64,000 nt of DNA from Epiperipatus broadwayi (Eukaryota > Onychophora > Udeonychophora > Euonychophora > Peripatidae): the NCBI GenBank assembly GCA_028023455.1, contig JAQFVV010012509.1, positions 3,156,590 to 3,220,589 on the forward strand, given 5' to 3'. The position numbers and the translations under genes are program-made. Below the pieces are notes generated by a model that ran no database searches, had not been told where the DNA came from, and saw only the letters and a list, made by a program, of their open reading frames with translations. Shown piece by piece: positions 41,626 to 52,663 of the stretch; position 1 is the stretch's first letter; each line of letters begins with the position of its first letter.

Positions 41626-42360
41626 ATATAATTTTATTAATCATTAAATACAAAATCTAGCTTGACACTTTACAAACATTTTGAAAGCACGATTCCCATT
41701 TGCTTTGACAAAGAGAATTAAAGTAATTTGGTTAGGCATATCTATGACAGACACCATTTCAAATAATAAATATGTAAGTTTGTAATAAAAGTTAAAAATC
41801 TATTACACAGACCATTAAAACAATTAAGTAACATGTTAGTTTTATTGCAAAAATTGAAAAGCTTTTAATAATGACAAGATAAAAACAGCAATATCATTCT
41901 TTTAACATATTTATAACAATATGTGTATCAAATATGCAAAGACAGTATATTATTAAGTTTTCTCTAATTGCAAAACGAAAATGATATCATAAGGCATTTT
42001 CAACATGTGATAATATGTTGGACTATATCCACTACCTATCATTAAATGTTGAATGTATAGAAAATTTTCAACTTTATTTATTCAAATACAAACAATTTGT
42101 TAGTAATAACATACAACTAGACAATGTAGGTTACCAAATACACAAGATCTCCAAGTATCATTATTCTCCATTCTTCTTCAGGTGTTGCTGGACTGAGTAG
42201 TGACAATATTAGCATAGGAGGCAAACTAACACATTTAGATTCTTGAATATTGAATTTTAAGGCAATACTCTAACCAACTGAGTTATTCTGTCAAAATCAA
42301 CAGATAGTAGAAATTTCATATAATTATCTATGAGGGTTGGTTCAAATCCTCCCGAGTCCT

Positions 42361-42585
42361 TCAAATTTTTTTAAAATACTTTTTACTAAGAGTGAGGTTA
42401 ATTAGTGGCTTCCACACATTATGTATGACTATACTGGGTAGACTTACAGGATTATTTGCCATTGCCATATGAGCAGCTTCATTGAATTTTCTTCTTTGCA
42501 CCTTTTCCTCTTTAGCCAATATTTTTGGAATTTCCCAATTGAACATATGGTCATTAGTACATATATGGTCTGCTACTGTAGACAT
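42361..42585 (-). pseudogene. Penelope-like element C-terminal fragment, minus copy
   Basis: The frame reads STVADHICTNDHMFNWE, then KVQRRKFNEAAHMAM, then NNPVSLPSIVIHNVWKPLIN. This is the region following the GIY-YIG core in family B, as the plus copy 250 bases away confirms. It is open for 74 codons but truncated upstream. Confidence 0.85.
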
Positions 42586-42789
42586 GTTTTTTCTATGTTA
42601 ATCATTAGATCAGATTTGGAAACCAGTAATTAGGAAAACGAAAAGATTTACTTAAAAAAAACTCTTATGAATAATAGTTATCCAATAATAGACAACATAC
42701 CAAAAGAAAAACAATTATTAGTACTGTGCAGTCAATATATCATTAGAACAGTTTTCCAAAACCATACCACACTTCAAGAATTCTAACTT

Positions 42790-43130
42790 CTACAAAGGCT
42801 AAGTTGGAAATGCTAAAAAAAAAAACTGCATCTTTGAAATACCAAGAGAATGTATATTGGTGAGGCATGTCACCCTATTGTATAGCAATTAAAAAAAATG
42901 CAATACTAATAACTAAAAGTGTTTACAGTAGCAGATCTTGTATATACTAATGACCATATGTTCAATTGGGAAAATATAATTGCATAGTGAAAAGTTGCAA
43001 AAAAGAAAATTCAAAGAAGCTGCTCATAGACAATGGTAAATAATCCTATAAGACAACCCATGGGCAATACATAATGTATGGAAACCTCTAATTAATCTCA
43101 CTCTTAAAAGTATTTTTAAAAAAAAGAATT
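42790..43130 (+). pseudogene. Penelope-like element GIY-YIG region, plus copy
   Basis: Broken plus-strand frames give a YQENVYWWG stretch in place of the CECGRMYIGE-type core. They are followed by homology to DHICTNDHMFNW, KKENSKK and NVWKPLINLTLK. Frameshifts in A runs and stops show it is dead. Confidence 0.75.
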
Positions 43131-43196
43131 TGAAGGACTCGGGAAGATTTGAATCAATCCTTATAAATATATGAAATTTCTACTAGGTTTCCTTTG

Positions 43197-43276
43197 ACAG
43201 AATAGCTCAATTGGTTAGAATATTGCCTTAATATTGGCTATTCAAAAATTTAAAGGTGTGAGTTCGACCCCTATGC
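43197..43276 (+). other. tRNA-like segment inside the Penelope pseudo-LTR
   Basis: TAGCTCAATTGGTTAGA fits a pol III A box in a D-arm-like GCTC..GAGT setting, and GAGTTCGACCC at 43260-43270 fits a B box. The spacing between the boxes is close to that in class II tRNAs, and an ATTCAAGAAT-type variable-arm hairpin can be seen in sister copies. Related segments lie at 48363-48443 and 62745-62825 (plus), and inverted at about 42211-42297 and 61300-61373. Confidence 0.65.
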
Positions 43277-43306
43277 TAATATTGCCACAAATCAGGCCAG
43301 CAACAC

Positions 43307-43345
43307 CTGAAGAAGAGTGGAGAATACTACTACTTGAAACATTGT
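43307..43345 (+). ncRNA. Hammerhead-like core in the Penelope pseudo-LTR
   Basis: CTGAAGA is followed by a stem (AGT..ACT here; AGTGG..CCACT reconstructs across copies) and by GAAAC. The CUGANGA..stem..GAAA order is that of hammerhead ribozymes, which are known from PLE pseudo-LTRs. One extra base before the stem and a weak stem make self-cleavage doubtful for this copy. Parallel sites: 48474-48505 and 62853-62885. Confidence 0.45.
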
Positions 43346-44252
43346 GTAATTACTAAGCTGTATTGTCTATTTGTGTGTTATTACTAATAAGTTGTTTGTA
43401 TTTGAAAAGTTTAAATAAAGTTTAAAATTTTCTATACATTCAACATTTAATGTAAGATGATGGAAATAGTCTAATATATTATTACATCTAATATACCATC
43501 ATCACAAACTTTCAGGCAAATGCATTTGGTTTCTTTTTTTTTATATTTTCTTTATAAAAGCTTTTTTTTTAAAAAAAAAAAATGATAGGGGAAAAAAATT
43601 ATGGATAATTCACATAAAAACAATTTTTAAGTTATGCTAAATTGTCTTAATAAATTATTTCAAATTTATTCTCCAGAAAGCAGAATTATATATATAAAAT
43701 AATAAAATTAAATGAGCTAGTAGTTTGTGAAAGTAATTGTCCATATATATGTTTGAGCATGTATGTATAGATGTGTGTGTAAATTGATCAAATGCAGTTA
43801 TTAAAAGTATATTCATATTTTCAAATCCTAATTTAATATTATTAAATAAATTTATGAAAACAAATTATTACTTGAGCTAATATTTATTTTATTCGAGAGG
43901 ATCTCTTTTTCATAGATAAATCTTGGACTGAAACTGAAATTCCAAAACATTTTAATTTTTACAACAGGGAATAACATGAAATATTATCAATAGATACTTT
44001 TATGTATCATTTTAATTGTAATTTTATAAAGATTAAAATAAATCTATTAATAAAATTCCTATTTTAAAAGTTATATATAATTTATGAATAAATTTAAAAT
44101 TTAAAAATATTTAAAATTTTATTTCATGATTATGGTATTTCTCAATTTTATTGTATTGTTATGTTAGCAATGTAAAACCCATTTTATCTTGAACATTAAG
44201 TAACTTGAAATTCTTAATGAGATATTATTTTATATAGCGCTGTTTTTTATGT

Positions 44253-44513
44253 AATAGTGATATTAGCGATTAAGCCAATGCACATGCGCTTTAAAGATAA
44301 ATTATAAATGAATACTCTCGTTTAACACCTTCATGCTCTCATTTCCACATGTTTAAGATTTACCCATACATAAACGTTTGGGTCGAAAGAATGGGTAGAT
44401 TCATTCCATTCTTTCTAAAATACTATATCTTGTGTCTGGAAAAATCGAGAGCATTCATTTATAATTTATCTTTAAAGCACATGTGCATTGGCTAAATTGC
44501 TAACATCACTATT
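44253..44513. mobile_element. MITE with about 68-bp terminal inverted repeats
   Basis: The left end AATAGTGATATTAGCGATTA and the following CCAATGCACATGCGCTTTAAAG..GAATACTCTCG returns at the right as CGAGAGCATTC..CTTTAAAGCACATGTGCATTGG..CATCACTATT. The middle is short and non-coding. No certain target duplication, so the superfamily is open. Confidence 0.75.
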
Positions 44514-44519
44514 GAAATT

Positions 44520-45855
44520 TTTAAGAAAATTGCATTTTTAATTTAATACATGGCACATGTGGAAATTAAATAAATTAAGCCAAATCATTATAATAAAATT
44601 TTAAATTTATCTGCTAAAAATATTAAATTTGTTTATAAATATTTATAAAATATAGTAATTAACATGAATAATTAATGAAATATGTTAATAACTTTGGCCC
44701 ACCTATATAATAGCAAAAACATGATGTACTAGTAAAAAAACTATCTATAAGCTGAAGATCCAATCTCCATTTTATTATTATTGCAAAGTTCTATTGTAGT
44801 ATGTTTTTTTTTTTTTTTAAAGTTTCAATCTCATACTTGTTAACAAAACAAAAAAGTAAATAAAATTATTTCAGTTTAAAGGTAGAATACAAGATAGAAC
44901 TAGATAAGATACTCAAGTCTTTCAGAAAAAGTTTGAAATGGAAGAATTTAAAAGAAATCTTACCAAAAGTATCAAATAAATTAAATGGCTAATATATGAT
45001 ATATATGTTTATGTTTCAAAGACTGGTTTATTTATCTATCTTTTTTTACTTGAGTTATATATAATTCCTAAAAATGATGTTTAAACCATGTAGCAAGTAA
45101 TTTTATATTTAAATCATATGTGAATTCTCTAATGTAATGAAACACTGATCCATAATTTTTCACGGAGAGAGAAAACGGTATCAGATAACGAAAGAGAGAA
45201 AAAAAATCAATGATAATTCATTATTTATATAAATCCAGATTACTATTAATGGCTAACTCTTTGGTTGATTATTATGCCTTAACTCCATAGTCAACATTAA
45301 TCTTCCTTGTGACTATTTTTAGTCCTATTTTGCTGTTTGCATCATTTTATTGTAAAATCTGAACTAAAACAATGCTGATATTTTATTTATAAATAAATTT
45401 GGAAGATGCTAGCATTTTGCATATAGATTTTTAGATACTTGCATAGTTTATCTGCTGAAAAGCTTGCTACTGGTTTTATTTTAAATTACCCATAACCAGG
45501 GGCTTCCGACTCATGGTATAAACAATGTGGCTGACTCTTAAGTTATCATATCCAATATTTACCCTTTTTTTATTTATTAAAATGATCAAGAAATACAAAA
45601 GTCCAAGGTTGTAGTTAAAAACTTTTTTTTAACGTAAATGAAGTAAAAAAAATAAAAATAAAACATGATTAAATAACGAAATGATGTTTTGGAGCCTTCT
45701 AACCATATTCCTTTTCAAACTCGTGTTTAGAACATGTTCAACATGATACTGCCATTGCACCTTCATTCAAACAAAGTGTAATATTAGCCCAATATCTCAT
45801 ACTTTTCAGGCGGGCACTATATCTTGCAATTTTAAAAATATTCCACTGCATCTTG
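44520..45855. other. AT-rich non-coding DNA, nothing recognised
   Basis: No supportable feature. Confidence 0.45.
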
Positions 45856-45860
45856 TTCTT

Positions 45861-46437
45861 TTGATGAAAGATTCCAAATTTTAATCATATTTCCAAAAAT
45901 GATAAAGCAAAAAAGAAATGTTTAATTACTACATCTTAATGAATATCAACAAAAAAAATAATGTTAATTTTAACATGTTATCTGCTTATCTTGTATTAAC
46001 ACATTTGGACATTATATTGTGAATAGTATTTATTAAAAAATGTATTCAAATTTTTAAAAATTATCATTCAATTTAGAATAATTTGTTAATATTTTTTAAA
46101 GTTAACAAACTATACATATTTGAAAAAAAAAAATGTAAATAATTTTCAGGATCAAAGTATTGGTTTACATTTTTTTTTTTGTCAAAATTATTTTCTGGAA
46201 CATGTATAGCTTGTTCAACTTTAAAAAATATTAACAAATGCATTCTAAATTGAATGTTCATTTTAAAAAATTTGAATACATTTTAAAATAAATTCCACTT
46301 ACAAAATAACATCCAAATGTTAACATGAGGCAAATAGATAAACGTTTTTTTTTTTTTATTGAGTTGACATTGTTAACATGTGGTGATTTCCTTATCATTT
46401 TTGGAAATATGATTAGAATTTGGAATCTTTCATCAAC
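45861..46437. mobile_element. Fold-back element of about 580 bp
   Basis: TTGATGAAAGATTCCAAATT and the following ATCATATTTCCAAAAATGATAA at the left return as TTATCATTTTTGGAAATATGAT..AATCTTTCATCAA at the right. The match continues inward through TTAACATGTTA, AACACATTTGGA and TTTTTTAAAGTT. The arms have small T and A run differences. The 62-codon minus frame inside is a by-product of the palindrome. It abuts the start of the direct duplication at 46442. Confidence 0.8.
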
Positions 46438-47750
46438 AAAAAATATTTATCTGTAAAGCAATAATAAATAAATCTTTAAAATATATTTTAAAAAAAACCA
46501 ATTAAGTCTGTTTTAGTTGTTTATTACTCCCTTTTACAGTCATAAATAAAAGACGACCAACTTAATTACAAACTTAACATTTTACAAATGTACATGAATT
46601 ATATAGTTATAAATATAACTGGTTTATATCTATCCAAAATATATTGCTTTACAACTCTATATAAAAACAATGAAACAAACAAAATATAATTTAAAATGTT
46701 ATATAATATTAAGAAAGATATTTAATTTTTTAAAAATTATCTAATTTTGTTTTTGATTAGTTTATATTTATGTAATAAAATGTATGACCTGGTATATTTT
46801 CTATAGATAGTTAGATATCTCTTTCATGGATTATTCAGTTAAAAGACATTAATATAAACACAATAATAAGAAAATAATATGCTATACAAAATTATAATTA
46901 AGAAGTTCTGATACTTCTTTGTATTCTTTAAGCAAATATATCTGAAGTACATCTAGGTTCCAAAAAAAATATTGATCAAAAATAGAACATCCAATAAGTA
47001 AGCAGTTTAAAGTAATATATACTATAGCAAATTCTTTTAATAATATTTCCATTTTATCTGAAAATTAACACTATTTTATCCTTTTTTGAAAAATTAAATT
47101 CTTTAGTAATTGAAACTACTACATTTTACTTTATATCCTTTTTTTTTATTATTTATTTATGGCAAACATATTTTCTTGTAACATGAAGAACATTCCACAT
47201 TTCTTCAAACATTAACATCTTATACTTTGAAACAATATTATTCTAAGGTGTTTCCGGATCTATCAAAAGATGTCTTTTGGACATCCATTATTATATTGCA
47301 AATTAACAATCAACCTTTATATAAAACACTGAATTTTTTGCTTACTAAAACTTGATTTCAAAAACATGGGCTAATATATCCTTTACCGGATGATGAAATA
47401 CTGATGTCACTAACATAAATACTGTTTCCATAGTTCACTTGTTTATAAATCTTTGTTATGAAGAGTCAAAATTTAACTCAATAAAGAGTTCTTTTAAATA
47501 TAGCAACACTCCATGAACTAAAATGTCTTTTAACTTTTAAATTACATATTGTAAAATCATAATTTGAATAAAAATACATATATTTTAAATACATATAATT
47601 TAAAATTGTTTAAATTTTATAAACAAAAACACATTTAAATCTGCACACACACATGAAATAATAATTTATTATTTGTTTATGTTTATATATTGCTTGTTAA
47701 GTATATGCAGTAAAATAAAATATATCACTACATATTTTAATCTATCCAAT

Positions 47751-48725
47751 GCGATATGTCAAACTATTTCCATCATCTATTCTTAAAGGTTGAATGTCTA
47801 AAAAAAATTTAAACTTTATTTAAACTTTTCAAATACAAACAACTTATTAGCATTAACAACACAAATAGCCAATGTAGGTTAGAAATTACCCATTTAGAAT
47901 AGCATTACTCTCCACTCTTCTTCAGATGTTGTAGGTCTGGCCAGTGACAATATTAGCATAGGAGTTGAAATCACTTCTTGAATATCGATGTGGAAAGAAA
48001 TATATGGGCAAGACCTTTCACCCTATTGAACAGCAATTGAAAGAACACAAACTAATGGTTAAAAAAGAAAAAAAAAACATGTGTGTCTACAGTGGCGGAT
48101 CATGTATGCACTAATGGGCATATGTTCAACTGGAAAAAATAAAAAATTCAAAGATTCAAAAAAGAAAATTCAAAGAAGTTGCTTATATGACAAGGGTAAA
48201 TAATCCTATAAATCAATCTAGTATGGCAATACATAATGTCTGGAAAACTCTAATTAATATCATTCTTAGAAAAAAGTATTAATATAAAAAAAAATTGGAG
48301 TGATCAGGATTTGAACCAACCCTCATAAATAAATATATGAAGTTTGTACTGATTTGCCTTTGACAGAATAGCTCAGTTAGTTAGAGTATTACATTAAAAT
48401 TTGATATTCAAGAATCTAAAGGTCTAACTTCGACGCTTATGCTAATATTGTCAATGGTTCAAGCCAGCAACACCTGAAGAAGAGTGGAGAATATTACTTG
48501 GAATGTTGTGCAATTTTCTATTGTCTATTTGAAAAGTTTAAATAGTTTAAAATTTTCTAGGCATACCTTGCTAATTATGTAATTTAAAGCTTTGCTCTAA
48601 ATATAATTATATTTATGTTTTGTATTACATTTTCAAGATAAAGCTTACTGAATTCTTGAATAGTTGATGAAAATAGTTCAACATATTATTACATCTAAAC
48701 CATCATCATAAACCTTCAGGAAAAT
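47751..48725. mobile_element. Penelope-like element with inverted pseudo-LTRs and 8-bp target duplication (family B, locus 2)
   Basis: The element is bounded by TATCCAAT at 47743-47750 and 48726-48733. The corresponding site of the other duplication copy (about 54060-54085) has only one copy of this sequence, reading CTCCAAT, and no insert. Left end: inverted pseudo-LTR with CTTCTTCAGATGTTG. Right part: GIY-YIG coding remnant, tRNA-like segment, hammerhead-like CTGAAGA block and terminal ACCATCATCATAAACCTTC. An extra 100 bp near 48558-48655 has no match in sister copies. Confidence 0.85.
47965..48290 (+). pseudogene. Penelope-like GIY-YIG C-terminal remnant
   Basis: The plus frame reads CGKKYMGKTFHPIEQQLKEH, the YIGE..RLKEH part of the GIY-YIG domain. 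After one stop it continues through RKFKEVAYM and NNPINQSSMAIHNVWKTLIN, the family B C-terminus. The upstream reverse transcriptase is absent. Confidence 0.85.
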
Positions 48726-49384
48726 TATCCAATTTTTTCTAATGATAAAATAATAACTTTATTACAATATATGATTTAATATACTATGTGTTAAGCTAAA
48801 ATTTTAAAAATCACAAATGTCATATTATTTTATATTATGCTGTATTATCAATAACAATTTATCAATCATTTGACCTTTCAAAACAATTGAAAAATAAATA
48901 AACCAACAAAAAAAATTTTTTTTTAAAGAAATATAATAATTCCAGGTTTGAATCTAAACTAAGATGGTAATTGCCTTTTACTTATGCAAAAAAAAAAATT
49001 ATCAATCTATAAAATCTAATAGTGAATTTATTCATAAATTTAACTCTAAAATCTATCATATGTTCTAATCTAGCTATATTTCAAACTTGTTCTTCACTTT
49101 ATTTTATCAATCACTATAATTAAATTTTGTGATCAACTCAATGGTACAAAGCATACTCTACTATGTTTACAATACATATTTGGCATTGAAAAGTATTGCC
49201 ATTAACTAATGTCTAAACTTTAAAATTATTAATTTATCAAGTAATATAAACAAATATATATTTAATTTTATCCAATATACTTTCTATTCATAAATTTAAT
49301 TAAAAAATAAAATCTTTTTAATTAATCACTCTATTTTCTGACTTATTATCTAAAAAGTTATTTCAAGATTTTTTTTTCTTCTCA

Positions 49385-49460
49385 TGTGTCATAGAATCAG
49401 TTGGGAAGTAAACCCATTAACTCGGAACAACTACCTTGTAAAGCAGCTGTCGAGATATTT
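49385..49460 (-). mobile_element. tRNA-derived SINE, degenerate copy
   Basis: The plus strand starts TGTGTCATAGAATCAGTTGG and runs AGTAAACCC..CTTGTAAAGCAGCTG, a decayed version of the copy at 18922-19004. It has the same orientation as the other three, with a T-rich (minus strand A-rich) tail at 49368-49380. Confidence 0.7.
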
Positions 49461-49789
49461 GACTATCAGATAATCCTCACTTCTTTCAAAAAATATATTA
49501 TATACTTTGAGAAATATTCTTCTTCTTCTCTGATTACTTTTGCAAATGACAATTATAAATATACTTTCTACATTTATATTATTGGAATTAAATTATCAAA
49601 TTATTTAAACTGTATATTAATATATTACACTGAAATATCCAATTTTATCACCTTTATTATTTTCTTGACAATGTTTATTATAGACAAATTCTTTCTCTAT
49701 AAGTATTATTCTTTCATATATTTTAATTCAATTTTAATTTAATCCTATCTGTCTATTTATTTATTTAGGTGATACTATTGGTTTTAAAC

Positions 49790-51582
49790 TTCGAGAATTG
49801 AAGGTATACCCTTTTATACCTTTAGAGTTTCTAAAAGAAATGCATTATTCCCCATTTTCTTTTTTATTTGGAAGTCAAGTTTAATGGACTAGATTTAGGC
49901 ATAGCCCCTAGCATTTTAACAGTAATATACTGTCAACAGGATAACTTCCTGCTAACTCTGCACCCTTTCCAGTTCTCTAATGTTTTTATCAATAGATCTA
50001 TTAGTTATGCTGAAACTAACCTTATAGTATACCTTCTATTTATATTTGGCCTATAGATTCTACTATCCTTATTTTCTCTACTCCTATCTATCTTTATATG
50101 GGAACATTATAAGGAGTATTTTTTCTCTTAGATCGATATACATTTCCTAATGATACTTTACTTGATTTTAATGGATCTAAAATTTCTGATACCTCTTCTA
50201 CTGTATGTCTATATGCAGCTATCAATATTTGTTCAATATGTTTAGGCAAGTTCCTTCTGATGATTTGTAAAACAGTCAACATTTTTGATTTGGCTGCCTG
50301 CATTCAGAAAAATTGCATAATTACTCTTATTAAGATTGTACTTATCTTGACTAATCTGGTATTTTACATTATCTTGATTGTCCTCATTCCAAAAACTATT
50401 TAAGAAAATATACTTAAAATCCCTGTAAGTTTTGGGTTTATCAAAAAACAACAACAACAAAAAATTTCTGTTGATGAATATACATGGTTACTTGGTAACA
50501 TTAATTTTTCTTCCTATCAGCATAAATATTTGGTTGAATTTTCATCATATTCCCCTTTAAATACTTTTAATAGAATAAATTTGAAGATATTACTATTGAT
50601 TTTATGGTTATTCTTATTTATCTCATTTCATCAACATTACTCTCCAAATAATTAATCTTTAAAACATAATTCATTCCTCAAATGTGTGGATTTATATTGA
50701 TCATCTTGATAGTCATTCTTTTGTTTATTGTAAATAGTTTCCATTTCTGCTAATTTACTCACTTATTATCAATATTCGACTATTTATACTTTCTTCTTGT
50801 TCATTTAAGTATACTTGCATTTCCTGAATAATTGTCATCAATTTCTAGCTTATTATTTATATCTTCTTCATGCCTTTTACTAATACGTCCTACTTTTTCT
50901 TGTCTTATATGTTCTTTAAATTTTTTTTTGTAATTTTTTTTATTTCACTTTTCTGATTTACCATTTTTTACATAACACTATATTCTGTATGTGACTTATT
51001 TTTAACATCATCAAATTCTGTCTAAAAATAATTCATTTCAATTTATAATTTCACTTTAAAATCATCATTTACCATTTCTAACTTGTTAAACTTCTTTCCT
51101 AGTTCTTTACACTCTTTTTTTACTCATCTTAATTTTACTATCTATCTCTTTAAACCCATCTTAAACCTTTAGTGACTGATCTAATATATTTTCAAGTTTA
51201 CTTGATTCAGCCGTTAATTCCTCAAAACTTATATCACATTTGAATTCTTTAAATGTAGCATTTGAAACATTAAATTTGTTGAATTTGTTACTAAATTCAC
51301 CTTTTTTAATTTCTTTAACTGATTATTTGCCTTATCAAATTTATTACTTAATTCTTCTAATTTATTATTTGAATCATTTTAAAAATCCTTTAATTAGACT
51401 TTTAATTCCTCTATCTGCCTTATCAAACTTATTACTCAATTCTCTTGAACAGCTTTTAATTCTGCAAATTTATTAACAAATTTATCAAATGCATTATTTG
51501 ATTCATTTAACTGGTTGAGAATCATTCTTAAAATATCTGAACTGCCACCTTCAGGCCCTATTTCGACATCAACAGCCTCCAT
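49790..51582 (-). pseudogene. Retrotransposon Gag-like protein remnant
   Basis: On the minus strand a start at 51582 gives MEAVDVEIGPEGGSSDILRM followed by an N/K/E-rich, coiled-coil-like region broken by stops. Near 50580 a FKGEYDEN word appears. Then 50460-50242 gives KTYRDFKYIFLNSFWNEDNQ and a YAIFLN stretch, and 50303-50094 gives IIRRNLPKHIEQILIAA followed by TVEEVSEIL. The order (coiled coil, FKGEYDENPTKYL-type word, FW-bearing helix, NLPKHI helix) is like the capsid part of arthropod LTR-retrotransposon Gag proteins. No zinc knuckle, protease or reverse transcriptase could be read, and long terminal repeats were not found. Confidence 0.5.
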
Positions 51583-51599
51583 TATCGTAAATTAATAAT

Positions 51600-52660
51600 A
51601 AAAATAAATAAATAAACACGTGTTATATTAATAATAAATAACTATTATATTATATCAAATAATACTTTTATCAATGTTTGCTCTCTAAATAATCCTAATC
51701 AAATGAGGATCTATGAATAAAATATCTCAAAGTATTTAAAATATTTAACTACAACTACCATCTTGCAAAATGCCTATAATTCCTATACTCAGTCTATAAT
51801 AAGATTATAAAATCAATGATAAAATGCCCTATATAATAAAAATAAATTAGCAAAATGTCTAGCACATTTTGAACAAAAACATTCATTATTCACATTGTTT
51901 TAAAATGATCAATGAAATTATAATTAAACTTTCTGTTTCAGGTTATACCAAAAAATATAAGATAATAATAATAATAATAATAATCTTAAGTAAATGGTTT
52001 CTAATAGAGTCCACACTTTGGGACACCAAAAATCTGTAATGGCATAAAAATGAATTGATCAACTATTATTAGGAAATCTGTAATGAAATAAAAATGAATA
52101 TACCACAATTAACTTACCAAATAGCCCATTACAAATGATTACTAATTTTGTAATAGTATAACATGGCTATATACTTCAATTAATAATTTTATTATACTCT
52201 TAATTGAAGTATCAGATGGTAATAACATGAAATATTTGTAAATTAATATTTAAAGAATATAAATTATAAAAATACAAATAACACTGTACACATATTTATT
52301 AATTTAAAATAAATAAATATAACTTAATTAATGTTTATTGAGATATTAGTTAATTTTTATAATCAATAAAATATGAATAAAACTACTAAAATAAGATAAT
52401 AAATTATTAAGATATATAAATATTTATTTATACTTTGATTAACTAAATATTTAATATAAAATTAAAATTATGTAGGCACTTTAAATTGATACCAAAAGTA
52501 TAATATGATTAATAAACTAGGAATAATTACGAGATTCAAATTTAATTAATAAAATAAAATTTATGAACTTAGAATATTGGATTATAACTTAACTATAAAT
52601 AAAAAGATATGTGTTGTCAAAATTTCTAACTTATGTATCTATGAAATGATGCATTAATAA
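51600..52660. other. AT-rich non-coding DNA with an (AAT)n run
   Basis: An (AAT)n microsatellite lies at about 51960-51985. A two-copy AATCTGTAATG..ATAAAAATGAAT direct repeat sits at about 52028-52100. Nothing else could be supported. Confidence 0.5.
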
Positions 52661-52663
52661 ACC

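Larger units (their letters stand above)
42010..43520. mobile_element. Penelope-like element, inverted pair (family B, locus 1)
   Basis: Both outer thirds are pseudo-LTR sequence in inverted orientation (about 42010-42350 and 43180-43520), each with ATTAAATGTTGAATG-type and CTCAGTTGG-type words. Inside lie C-terminal coding remnants facing outward: minus 42361-42585 and plus about 42790-43130. The centre (about 42590-42700) joins 5'-truncated heads, as in family A, with the plus copy reaching further upstream. The copies are more diverged than family A. A target duplication was not clear. Confidence 0.8.
46442..48972. repeat. Long direct duplication, copy 1 (carries a Penelope insertion)
   Basis: The text from AAGTCTGTTTTAGTT through TATTGCTTTACAACTCTATA, GAGAAGTTCTGATAC-type and GGCAAACATATTTTCTTGTAAC to AATCTAAACTAAGATGGTA recurs in the same order at 52664-54296. 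This copy is about 0.98 kb longer because of the insertion 47751-48725. Substitutions and small indels are common, so the duplication is not recent. No protein found; it may be two copies of an unknown element. Confidence 0.85.

Noticed and set aside
46073-46261. 62-codon minus-strand open frame
   Set aside because: It lies across the centre of a fold-back element and has no protein-like features.
49401-49742. 113-codon plus-strand open frame
   Set aside because: It begins in a SINE and continues in AT-rich DNA with Ile/Tyr/Phe-rich, motif-free translation.
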